This document shows, in pieces, positions 1 through 5,357 of a stretch of 7,530 nt of DNA. Position numbers and translations under genes: made by a program. Under the pieces are notes generated by a model. It worked only from the letters and a program-made list of their open reading frames with translations, had not been told where the DNA came from and made no database searches. The DNA comes from Flavobacteriales bacterium (GTDB lineage Bacteria > Bacteroidota > Bacteroidia > Flavobacteriales_E > Vicingaceae), in NCBI GenBank assembly GCA_002402165.1, contig NVVI01000026.1, forward strand, positions 11,971 to 19,500, given 5' to 3'. Numbering within the stretch: the first letter of the stretch is position 1; each line of letters starts with the position of its first letter.

Positions 1-119
1 TTTCTAATTAAGCCCGTATCTGTATCCATAGTAGTGGTTACTAAGAAAAAGATAAGTAACAAGAAAGCAATATCTGCCATTGATCCAGCATTTATCTCTG
101 ATATTTCTCTTTTACCCAT
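1..119 (-). CDS. exbD: ExbD/TolR-family biopolymer transport protein, N-terminal fragment
   Basis: Partial gene: only the first 39 codons lie in the window and the rest runs off the left edge. The visible protein starts [19 protein letters not shown] and continues into a single hydrophobic helix (about residues 14-30). The helix contains the Asp of the MADIAF segment (residue 16), at the place of the conserved transmembrane Asp that carries protons in ExbD/TolR proteins. The family forms an inner-membrane complex with ExbB that uses proton-motive force to drive TonB-dependent outer-membrane uptake. It starts 2 bp after the stop of the 148-aa membrane protein and is third in an exbB - membrane protein - exbD operon. 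The periplasmic domain is not visible, so ExbD and TolR cannot be separated from the sequence alone; the operon context favours ExbD. Confidence 0.85.
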   Translation of the reverse strand, partial: MGKREISEINAGSMADIAFLLLIFFLVTTTMDTDTGLIR

Positions 120-121
120 TT

Positions 122-568
122 TTATTTAAACAGTTTTGAAACTTCTGAAAAGATGATTGCTCCAACTGCTCCAGCTAATAAAATAAAACTTGCAATTATT
201 CCCGCCTCAGACTTCATTGAAGTACCTGCTTCAGCAAGAATAGCCCCGTCATAATTTATATGAACCTCGTTTCCTGCCATTGCATAACCTATGACAAAAA
301 TAATTGCAAGAGCACCGACTCCGATTAAAGCATTTTTTGCTTTTTTCAGATTTTTCGCCATACCAATTACAGAAAAAATAATAGCTGTTAATGCTGCTAT
401 TAAAGTTAGGACATAAGTGTAAGTCAACATTAGCCCTGAATTTGTTGGCACATTCCCATTAGGACTTAAATCAAAATCCGTAAAAGCAAAGAAATAAATC
501 CCTAGCACAGCCGAAAGACCCAACAATGAGTAATTAATTATTTTGAATAATTTATCGTTATTACCCAT
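122..568 (-). CDS. Conserved-type four-helix membrane protein between exbB and exbD
   Basis: I do not recognise a named family. The 148-aa product has four strongly hydrophobic segments at about residues 11-29, 46-70, 78-98 and 121-142. A short polar loop rich in Asn, Pro and Asp (30-45) separates the first two, and a Lys-rich turn (72-78, NLKKAKN) lies between the second and third. There is no signal peptide apart from the first helix and no catalytic motif. The gene sits 5 bp after the exbB stop and 2 bp before exbD, so it is almost certainly co-transcribed and made together with the proton channel. From memory, a small membrane protein in this slot is common in Bacteroidota exb operons. 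A role as an accessory subunit of the ExbB-ExbD complex is inference from position only. Confidence 0.8.
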   Translation of the reverse strand: MGNNDKLFKIINYSLLGLSAVLGIYFFAFTDFDLSPNGNVPTNSGLMLTYTYVLTLIAALTAIIFSVIGMAKNLKKAKNALIGVGALAIIFVIGYAMAGNEVHINYDGAILAEAGTSMKSEAGIIASFILLAGAVGAIIFSEVSKLFK

Positions 569-573
569 AGTTC

Positions 574-1407
574 TTATTTATTTGTTAAATCGTTTTTTAC
601 TAACATATCAATTAATGAGATAGAAGCATTTTCCATGTCATTAACGATACTGTCAACTTTTGCCACGATGTAATTATAAAACACTTGCAATATAATTGCT
701 ACAATTAATCCAAACACGGTTGTTAATAATGCTACTTTAATACCTGTTGCAACAACAACAGGAGAAATATCTCCAGCGGCAGCAATTGCATCAAAGGCAC
801 CAATCATTCCAATTACAGTTCCCATAAATCCAAGCATTGGAGCAAGAGCAATAAACAATGAAATCCACGAAATACCTTTTTCTAACAATCCCATTTGAAC
901 ACCACCATAAGAGACAATGGATTTTTCAACCATGTCAACTCCTTCGTGACTTCTATCTAATCCTTGATAAAAGATACTTGCAACAGGCCCTTTTGTATCT
1001 CTGCAAACTTCTTTAGCAGCTTCAACACCACCACTATTTAATGCAGATTCAATGTTAGCTAATAATTTATCGGTATTTGTAGTTGCCATGTTAAGGTATA
1101 TTATTCTCTCGATAACAATTGCAAGTCCTAATATTAAGCAGACTAATACAATTCCCATAAATTCAGGACCACCTTCAATAAATTTTTGTTTAATTACTTG
1201 AGTAAAAGATTTTTCATCAGCAGGCGCATCTGCTACATTTTCAGCAGGAGCTTCTATTGGAGCCTCTTCTACAACTTCCTCCACTGGAGCTTCTTCTCCA
1301 TCAACCATTTCTTCTGTTGCTTCTTCAGCATCTTGTGCGTAAATTGGGTTAAAAGCTCCAAAGCTTAATACTCCAACAACTGTTAATAATGTAAATAACT
1401 TTTTCAT
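574..1407 (-). CDS. exbB: MotA/TolQ/ExbB proton channel family protein
   Basis: 277-aa inner-membrane proton-channel subunit that, with ExbD, converts proton-motive force into TonB movement. Order of parts: a signal peptide (residues 1-24, cleavage likely after the Ala of IYAQ); an acidic Glu/Pro/Ala-rich stretch (about 25-65); a first transmembrane helix (about 84-105); a cytoplasmic region (about 106-178); then two helices (about 180-203 and 217-243). The second helix carries the family motif GFMGTVIGMIGAF (193-205), and the third has the paired Thr residues of ALLTTVFGL (229-230) that line the channel in this family. The signal peptide and acidic linker make it longer than the enterobacterial ExbB core. 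First gene of a three-gene operon; the 217-bp gap from metK leaves room for its own promoter, though I could not pick a convincing TAnnTTTG site there. Confidence 0.92.
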   Translation of the reverse strand: MKKLFTLLTVVGVLSFGAFNPIYAQDAEEATEEMVDGEEAPVEEVVEEAPIEAPAENVADAPADEKSFTQVIKQKFIEGGPEFMGIVLVCLILGLAIVIERIIYLNMATTNTDKLLANIESALNSGGVEAAKEVCRDTKGPVASIFYQGLDRSHEGVDMVEKSIVSYGGVQMGLLEKGISWISLFIALAPMLGFMGTVIGMIGAFDAIAAAGDISPVVVATGIKVALLTTVFGLIVAIILQVFYNYIVAKVDSIVNDMENASISLIDMLVKNDLTNK

Positions 1408-1566
1408 AGTTTAAATAGTTTGTAATCTAACTGATTTTATTTTTACTTATTGTTTTTTTAATTTATTATTTGAGCAGAGGTGTCTCATTATATTTATCGG
1501 CACTTATTTCTGTACTTTATTAAACATCTCTTGTAAACAGGTCGCTAAGTTATAAAAAATAATAAG

Positions 1567-1576
1567 TTAACGTTAA
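1567..1576. repeat. Perfect 10-bp palindrome TTAACGTTAA
   Basis: TTAACGTTAA equals its own reverse complement. It lies in the gap between the metK stop and the exbB start, about 50 bp past metK and 160 bp before exbB. It is too short and has no loop, so it is not a terminator. It could be a protein-binding site, but in DNA this AT-rich such a palindrome may well be chance. Confidence 0.3.
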
Positions 1577-1624
1577 TTTTTTTAATAAAGGTTATGCTAA
1601 CGGTCAAAAAGATTAGTGTAAAGG

Positions 1625-2881
1625 TTAAATTCCAAAAGCTTTTTTTACTTTAGAAACATAATCTAGCTCTTCCCATGGGAATAATTTTACTTTTACTTTT
1701 TTACTTTTTCCAGAACCATCTGTAAATTCTTTTATAACTGTTTCTGGCTTTCTGCCCATGTGTCCATAAGCAGCAGTTTCAGAATAAATAGGAGTTCTTA
1801 ATTTAAATCTAGTTTCAATAGCATAAGGCCTCATGTCAAAAAGTTTTTCTACTTTTTTGGCAATCTGTCCATCTGTTATTTTCAAATTAGAAGTACCATA
1901 AGTATCTATAAAAATGCCCATTGGTGTTGCAACACCAATTGCATAAGCGACTTGAACCAACACTTCTTCACAGATACCTGCTGCAACTAAGTTTTTAGCA
2001 ATATGTCTTGTTGCATAAGCTGCTGACCTATCAACTTTACTAGGGTCTTTTCCAGAAAATGCTCCACCACCGTGAGCTCCTTTCCCTCCGTAAGTATCTA
2101 CAATAATCTTTCTACCAGTTAAACCCGTGTCTCCGTGTGGCCCACCAATAACAAATACTCCAGTTGGATTAACATGGTATTTAATTTTATCGTTAAATAA
2201 GTTTTGAATGCTTTTTGGTAACTTTTTTTTAACCCTAGGAATTAAAATATTAATTACATCATCTTTAATTTTCTTTAACATTTTTGATTCCGACTTATCA
2301 AAATCATCATGTTGTGTAGAAACTACAATCGCCTCAATTCTAATAGGCTTGTTATTATCATCGTACTCAATTGTAACTTGTGATTTTGAATCTGGTCGTA
2401 AATAGGTAACTTTTTTATTTTCTCTTCTTAATGCGGCTAATTCAACTAAGAGGAGGTGTGAAATATCCAATGCTAAGGGCATATAGTTTTTTGTTTCGTT
2501 AGTTGCATAACCAAACATCATCCCTTGATCTCCTGCACCTTGGTCTTCTTTTTTCTTTCTTTCTACTCCTTGATTAATATCAGGAGATTGCTCATGAATT
2601 GCGGAAAGCACTCCACAAGAATTCCCATCAAACATATATTCACTTTTTGTATATCCAATTTTATTAATAACATCTCTTGCTATTTTTTGGACATCTAAAT
2701 ATGTTTTAGATTTTACTTCGCCAGCTAAAAAAACTTGTCCAGTTGTTACTAATGTTTCGCAAGCAACTTTTGAAGCTGCATCAAAAGCTAAAAAATTATC
2801 AATTAATGCATCAGAAATTTGATCAGCAACTTTATCTGGGTGTCCTTCAGAAACTGATTCGGATGTGAATAAATACGACAT
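1625..2881 (-). CDS. metK: S-adenosylmethionine synthetase (methionine adenosyltransferase)
   Basis: Makes S-adenosylmethionine from methionine and ATP, releasing phosphate and pyrophosphate; a cytosolic tetramer in this family. The 418-aa product has the full set of signatures: the N-terminal [20 protein letters not shown] with His14 and Asp16 at the substrate site, [12 protein letters not shown] (115-126), [13 protein letters not shown] (246-258) and the ATP-loop motif [12 protein letters not shown] (271-282). The start chosen is the ATG at 2881, which gives the typical [13 protein letters not shown] beginning. The frame stays open upstream to 2962, but those 27 residues are unlike the family and overlap the candidate riboswitch. 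It stands alone: an intrinsic terminator ends yceI upstream, and 217 bp separate it from exbB. Feedback control by SAM through the leader element is likely. No clear terminator follows the stop. Confidence 0.97.
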   Translation of the reverse strand: MSYLFTSESVSEGHPDKVADQISDALIDNFLAFDAASKVACETLVTTGQVFLAGEVKSKTYLDVQKIARDVINKIGYTKSEYMFDGNSCGVLSAIHEQSPDINQGVERKKKEDQGAGDQGMMFGYATNETKNYMPLALDISHLLLVELAALRRENKKVTYLRPDSKSQVTIEYDDNNKPIRIEAIVVSTQHDDFDKSESKMLKKIKDDVINILIPRVKKKLPKSIQNLFNDKIKYHVNPTGVFVIGGPHGDTGLTGRKIIVDTYGGKGAHGGGAFSGKDPSKVDRSAAYATRHIAKNLVAAGICEEVLVQVAYAIGVATPMGIFIDTYGTSNLKITDGQIAKKVEKLFDMRPYAIETRFKLRTPIYSETAAYGHMGRKPETVIKEFTDGSGKSKKVKVKLFPWEELDYVSKVKKAFGI

Positions 2882-2914
2882 ACTATTACGTTTTTTAAAA
2901 GAATGAAGGCTGAA

Positions 2915-2943
2915 AGCTATATTGTCTAAGACGTATTTTAGCT
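2915..2943 (-). promoter_or_regulatory. Possible alternative hairpin competing with the metK aptamer
   Basis: On the metK transcript, AGCUA (2943-2939), which is part of the conserved AGCUAAAA strand of the aptamer, is complementary to UAGCU (2919-2915). A small inner hairpin GUC-UUA-GAC (2932-2924) sits in the loop and uses the same GUC that could extend the aptamer pseudoknot. The two folds exclude each other, as expected of an expression platform. Only 5 bp plus 3 bp are involved, so this is a suggestion, not a firm structure. Confidence 0.3.
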
Positions 2944-2981
2944 TTTTTTCATGTGGTTGCAAGCAGCCAAATCATTCCACA
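2930..2981 (-). promoter_or_regulatory. Candidate SAM-II-type riboswitch in the metK leader
   Basis: Reading the minus strand as RNA, a 52-nt stretch follows the SAM-II aptamer plan: P1 strand UGUGG (2981-2977), loop motif GAUUU (2973-2969), GGCUGC, UUGCAA (2962-2957), P1 partner CCACA (2956-2952), UGA plus an A-rich segment, then AGCUAAAA (2943-2936) and UACGUC. The published SAM-II aptamer, recalled from memory, has the same order: P1, GAUUU, 7 nt, UUGCAA, P1 partner, UGA and A/U-rich linker, AGCUAAAA. The pseudoknot core pairs UUGC with GC-(U)-AA, and GGC with GUC can extend it. Differences: two or three extra bases before GAUUU, and an outer pseudoknot helix that needs a wobble and a bulge. 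Its place directly upstream of the SAM synthetase gene fits product feedback. It ends 48 nt before the ATG, so simple ribosome-site masking is not obvious. Confidence 0.65.
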
Positions 2982-3037
2982 ATTAATTTAGGATGGTAAA
3001 AATCGTAATTTTTTATCGTTCAAACAATAGATGCCAC

Positions 3038-3070
3038 AAAAAAATCCTCAGCTATAAATAACTGAGGATT
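3038..3070 (-). terminator. Rho-independent terminator of yceI
   Basis: A perfect 9-bp stem, AATCCTCAG (3070-3062 on the minus strand) with CTGAGGATT (3051-3043), closes a 10-nt loop and is followed on the minus strand by seven T residues (3044-3038). It begins 24 bp after the yceI stop codon. The T tract is present on the minus side only; the plus side continues CTCTATC, so it works in one direction. It insulates metK from yceI transcription. Confidence 0.9.
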
Positions 3071-3094
3071 CTCTATCAAAGCAAAAACAAATTA

Positions 3095-3658
3095 CTAGTT
3101 AGCTTTATAATCCATTTTTATCGTTAACTCTACTTCTTTAGCTATGTTTTTAGAAGGTTTCCCCTTTTCAAAAGCTATCTTATAATCAGCGAGAACAAGT
3201 TTAAATTTTGAAGTTGCGGTCATAACCCCTCCTTTCACGGTAACTGTTCCTTTTTCATCAATTGACTTAGTAACTCCGTGCATTGTTAAATCTCCTTTAA
3301 CAGTAACACTATAAATTCCATCTTTTGTTAGGTCAATCTTACTCATATTTGTAACCATGCCTTTAAATTTAGCTTTAGGAAATTGTTTGGTATCTAAAAA
3401 TTTAGCACTATTAAAATGCTTCTGCATTGCTGCTTTTTCAAATTCAAACCCTTGCATTGGCACTGAAAAAACCATAGCTCCAGAAACCGGGTCTAATGTG
3501 CTTGTTACCTTATAGTTGTTTGCATTAATATCTTCTACTACTGTATGAGAGAACATTTTAATATGTCCTGTTTTAGTAATTACTTTTGTTCCTCCTGGAC
3601 GAAATGATGACATAACGACTATAAGGCCTACTGTGATAATCAATCCTAATTTTTTCAT
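3095..3658 (-). CDS. YceI-family secreted protein (lipocalin-like)
   Basis: 187-aa exported protein. A signal peptide covers about residues 1-20 (MKKLGLIITVGLIVVMSS); there is no lipobox Cys, so a soluble periplasmic protein is expected rather than a lipoprotein. The rest has the YceI pattern: an early GHIKMFSHT strand, the SAMQ-like segment rich in Phe, FLDTKQFPKAKFKG, GDLTMHGVTKSI (the family's G-L-T-x-H-G-V-T motif) and a closing TIKMDYKAN strand. Family members form a beta barrel that can bind polyisoprenoid-type lipids; the ligand here is unknown. The ATG at 3658 was chosen because it opens the signal peptide. The frame is open up to 3778, but those 40 extra residues are not signal-like and cross a good -7 promoter element at 3701-3708. 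A single-gene transcript ending at the terminator just downstream is likely. Confidence 0.88.
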   Translation of the reverse strand: MKKLGLIITVGLIVVMSSFRPGGTKVITKTGHIKMFSHTVVEDINANNYKVTSTLDPVSGAMVFSVPMQGFEFEKAAMQKHFNSAKFLDTKQFPKAKFKGMVTNMSKIDLTKDGIYSVTVKGDLTMHGVTKSIDEKGTVTVKGGVMTATSKFKLVLADYKIAFEKGKPSKNIAKEVELTIKMDYKAN

Positions 3659-3700
3659 AATGTTTATTTTTTGTTTTTTACTTGTTTTAAATTTATAGAA

Positions 3701-3708
3701 CAAATGTA
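3701..3708 (-). promoter_or_regulatory. Candidate Bacteroidota -7 promoter element for yceI
   Basis: On the minus strand this reads TACATTTG, a full match to the Bacteroidota -7 consensus TAnnTTTG, 42 bp upstream of the yceI ATG. No good TTTG or TTG is found at the expected distance for the -33 element, so the call rests on the -7 match and the position. Confidence 0.5.
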
Positions 3709-3726
3709 GGACGGTCATATTAAAGG

Positions 3727-3748
3727 AATTGTCTGTGTATTGACAATT
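3727..3748. repeat. Perfect 7+7 dyad AATTGTC-N8-GACAATT
   Basis: AATTGTC (3727-3733) and GACAATT (3742-3748) are exact reverse complements around an 8-bp spacer. The dyad lies in the divergent yceI / OB-fold gene intergenic region, about 20-40 bp upstream of the candidate yceI -7 element, so it overlaps the -33 zone. There is no T tract on either side, which argues against a terminator. An operator for a dimeric regulator is the natural reading, but none is encoded in this window. Confidence 0.45.
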
Positions 3749-3777
3749 AACTGGCCAATAGTGTCGGAAGGTGGACA

Positions 3778-3806
3778 TTGTAATCTATTAAAGATATAGA
3801 GTTTTG
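3778..3806 (+). promoter_or_regulatory. Weak candidate promoter for the OB-fold protein gene
   Basis: TTG at 3778-3780, an 18-bp gap, then GAGTTTTG at 3799-3806, which matches TAnnTTTG except for the first base. It is 35 bp ahead of the ATG at 3842. Spacing is in the Bacteroidota range, but the -7 box is imperfect. Confidence 0.3.
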
Positions 3807-3841
3807 TTCTATATTTATTAATCATAAAAAAACAAGAAATT

Positions 3842-4312
3842 ATGAATAAAAGTATTATCAAAAAAATTGCCCTTATTGCGGTAATAGGGATATTAATTGG
3901 AGGAAGCTATGCTGCTTACATTTATTTTATGCCTCATAGAGACATTCAAAGTGTAGAAGTATTTGTTGAAATAGAAGCAACACAATTAGTAGAGGAGTAT
4001 TTAGCAGATGCCAATGCTGCAAACGAAAAATACTTAGATGCTGAAGGCGAATCAAAAGTAATAATTGTAAGAGGTATTATAAAAAGTATTGATATTGATC
4101 AAAACAACCAGACTGTTGTTACTTTAAAAAGTAATAACAATGAATTGGGTGTTAGCTGTACATTTACTAAAGAATCAAATAAGAATGCTTCTTCGTTAAA
4201 GATTGATGATGTAATAAAAGTTAAAGGTGTTGTTCGTTCAGGAGCAGAATACGATGAGGATTTAGAATTGTATGAAGATGCTATTATAGAAAAGTGTGAT
4301 TTAGTTAAGTAG
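3842..4312 (+). CDS. Membrane-anchored OB-fold (tRNA_anti-like) protein
   Basis: 156-aa protein of unknown role. Residues 1-6 are basic (MNKSIIKK), followed by one hydrophobic helix (about 8-29) that either anchors it or acts as an uncleaved signal. Then comes a helical acidic segment (about 40-66, with VEEYLADANAANEKYLDAEG) and a beta-rich domain (about 70-156) with strands such as VIIVRGIIKSI, TVVTLKS, LGVSCTF and DVIKVKGVV. This layout of acidic helix plus OB-like barrel resembles the tRNA_anti-like family of Bacteroidota, in which the fold suggests nucleic-acid or other ligand binding but the function is not known. Two Cys residues (in GVSCTF and near the C-terminus, EKCDLVK) could pair if the domain is periplasmic. 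Divergent from yceI, and its stop overlaps that of gldA by 8 bp. Confidence 0.7.
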   Translation: MNKSIIKKIALIAVIGILIGGSYAAYIYFMPHRDIQSVEVFVEIEATQLVEEYLADANAANEKYLDAEGESKVIIVRGIIKSIDIDQNNQTVVTLKSNNNELGVSCTFTKESNKNASSLKIDDVIKVKGVVRSGAEYDEDLELYEDAIIEKCDLVK

Positions 4313-5207
4313 TTAGCTTTTTGAAAACAGTCTCTAAACTCTCTGTTTCTTTTTGTATTGTTAGTACTACTAAATCTTGTTGAACAGCAAATTGAAAAAT
4401 ATTATTTCTTACCCCATCATTTTTAATAGCGAAAAACCAAACCTTATTTTGTTTATTTTTAACTAGAATAACTCCATTTATTCCCTTTAATTTTTTGACA
4501 TCAACATCTTTATCAAACTCAACTGTTAAAATAATTTCATCGTTTTTTTGTTTTCGTAAATTTTGAGTTTTGTCGTCAGCTACAATCTTACCCTGATTAA
4601 CAATAATGGTTTTGTCACAAATTGCTTCTACCTCTTGCATAATATGAGTTGAAAGCATAATGGTTTTTTCTTTTCCAATGCTCCTAATTAACTCCCTTAT
4701 TTCTTCTAATTGATTTGGATCCAATCCTGTTGTCGGCTCATCTAAAATTAAGACTTTAGGATCATGAATCATGGCTTGAGCTAAACCAACTCTTTGCCGA
4801 TACCCTTTTGATAATGCTCCAATTTTTTTATTCTGTTCAACGCCTAATCCAACGATATCAATCATTTCTTTTACTCTGGCTTTTCTATTGTTTATTTTAT
4901 AAACACCCCCAACAAAATCTAAATATTCTTTCACATACATATCTAAATACAACGGATTGTGCTCGGGTAAATAGCCAATTTGCTTTTTAACATCAATAGG
5001 GCTTTCAATTACATTATATCCACAAACACTCACACTTCCTGATGTTTGGGGAATAAAGCAAGTAATAATTTTCATCATGGTAGATTTTCCAGCTCCATTT
5101 GGCCCTAAAAAACCAACAATATGACCAGGCTCTATAGAAAACGAAACATCATCTAGTGCTTTTTGTTCTCCATAAATCTTTGTTACGTTTTTTACTTCTA
5201 TTGACAT
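4305..5207 (-). CDS. gldA: ABC transporter ATP-binding protein, gliding-motility GldA type
   Basis: 300-aa cytoplasmic ATPase subunit. Visible motifs: Walker A GPNGAGKST (35-43), GYLPEHNPLYLD (78-89) in the Q-loop region, signature LSKGYRQRVGLA (132-143), Walker B VLILDEPTTGLD (152-163) with Glu157 as catalytic base, and switch His188 in LSTHIM. A C-terminal domain of about 80 residues follows. The GYLPEHNPLYLD and SKGYRQRVGLA wording and the length match GldA, which in Flavobacterium works with membrane proteins GldF and GldG in gliding motility. Those partners are not in this window, so a different ABC-2 exporter remains possible. The ATG at 5207 is chosen because MSIEVKNVTKIYG is the family start. 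A GTG at 5261 in frame would add 18 residues, nearly all translated from a heptamer repeat. Ends by overlapping the convergent upstream gene. Confidence 0.85.
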   Translation of the reverse strand: MSIEVKNVTKIYGEQKALDDVSFSIEPGHIVGFLGPNGAGKSTMMKIITCFIPQTSGSVSVCGYNVIESPIDVKKQIGYLPEHNPLYLDMYVKEYLDFVGGVYKINNRKARVKEMIDIVGLGVEQNKKIGALSKGYRQRVGLAQAMIHDPKVLILDEPTTGLDPNQLEEIRELIRSIGKEKTIMLSTHIMQEVEAICDKTIIVNQGKIVADDKTQNLRKQKNDEIILTVEFDKDVDVKKLKGINGVILVKNKQNKVWFFAIKNDGVRNNIFQFAVQQDLVVLTIQKETESLETVFKKLTT

Positions 5208-5212
5208 ATTAA

Positions 5213-5246
5213 AAGTTTGAAGTTTGAAGTTTGAAGTTTGAAGTTT
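5213..5246. repeat. Tandem 7-bp repeat AAGTTTG, 4.9 copies
   Basis: Four exact copies of AAGTTTG (5213-5219, 5220-5226, 5227-5233, 5234-5240) plus AAGTTT, 34 bp in all with no mismatch. On the gldA strand it reads as repeated CAAACTT and ends 5 bp before the ATG, so it lies in the gldA 5' leader. The unit length is not a multiple of 3, so a change in copy number would shift the frame of the upstream GTG relative to gldA and would alter leader length. Confidence 0.9.
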
Positions 5247-5301
5247 TTCCTCATTCTCCACCCTACTAACTTTAGTTATTGAAACACGAAAGTAAGAATT
5301 T

Positions 5302-5316
5302 TAGCTGATAGCTGAT
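5302..5316. repeat. Two tandem copies of a second heptamer, TAGCTGA
   Basis: TAGCTGA at 5302-5308 and again at 5309-5315, followed by T. It is a different 7-bp unit from the AAGTTTG array about 55 bp away in the same divergent intergenic region. Two copies alone could be chance; the same period in the same region makes it worth noting. Confidence 0.45.
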
Positions 5317-5332
5317 TTAGAACATTATTCCC

Positions 5333-5340
5333 TATTTTTG
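5333..5340 (+). promoter_or_regulatory. Candidate -7 promoter element for rsgA-dtd
   Basis: TATTTTTG fully matches the Bacteroidota -7 consensus TAnnTTTG and lies 17 bp upstream of the rsgA TTG codon, so the transcript leader would be only about 10 nt. No good -33 TTTG or TTG is seen at the usual spacing, which lowers confidence. Confidence 0.4.
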
Positions 5341-5357
5341 ATTTTTAATTTCATCTA

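Noticed and set aside
1186..1368. Plus-strand open frame of 60 codons opposite exbB
   Set aside because: Lies wholly antisense to the acidic Glu-rich part of exbB; its Phe/Ser-rich product is the mirror of GAA/GAG codons and has no family features.
1567..1624. Intrinsic terminator for metK
   Set aside because: Only a loop-less palindrome TTAACGTTAA and a 4-bp stem GTTA-GCA-TAAC before an A/T run; neither is stable enough to call.
2208..2405. Plus-strand open frame of 65 codons opposite metK
   Set aside because: Entirely inside a clearly conserved metK on the other strand; no independent start signal or protein features.
2991..3028. metK promoter TTTG ... TACCATCC
   Set aside because: Placed suitably just before the aptamer, but the -7 box matches TAnnTTTG poorly, so it was not listed as a feature.
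4808..4990. Plus-strand open frame of 60 codons opposite gldA
   Set aside because: Antisense shadow of the ATPase domain of gldA.
5213..5246. Short repeats as a CRISPR array
   Set aside because: Units are 7 bp, directly joined with no spacers, and no cas gene is present.
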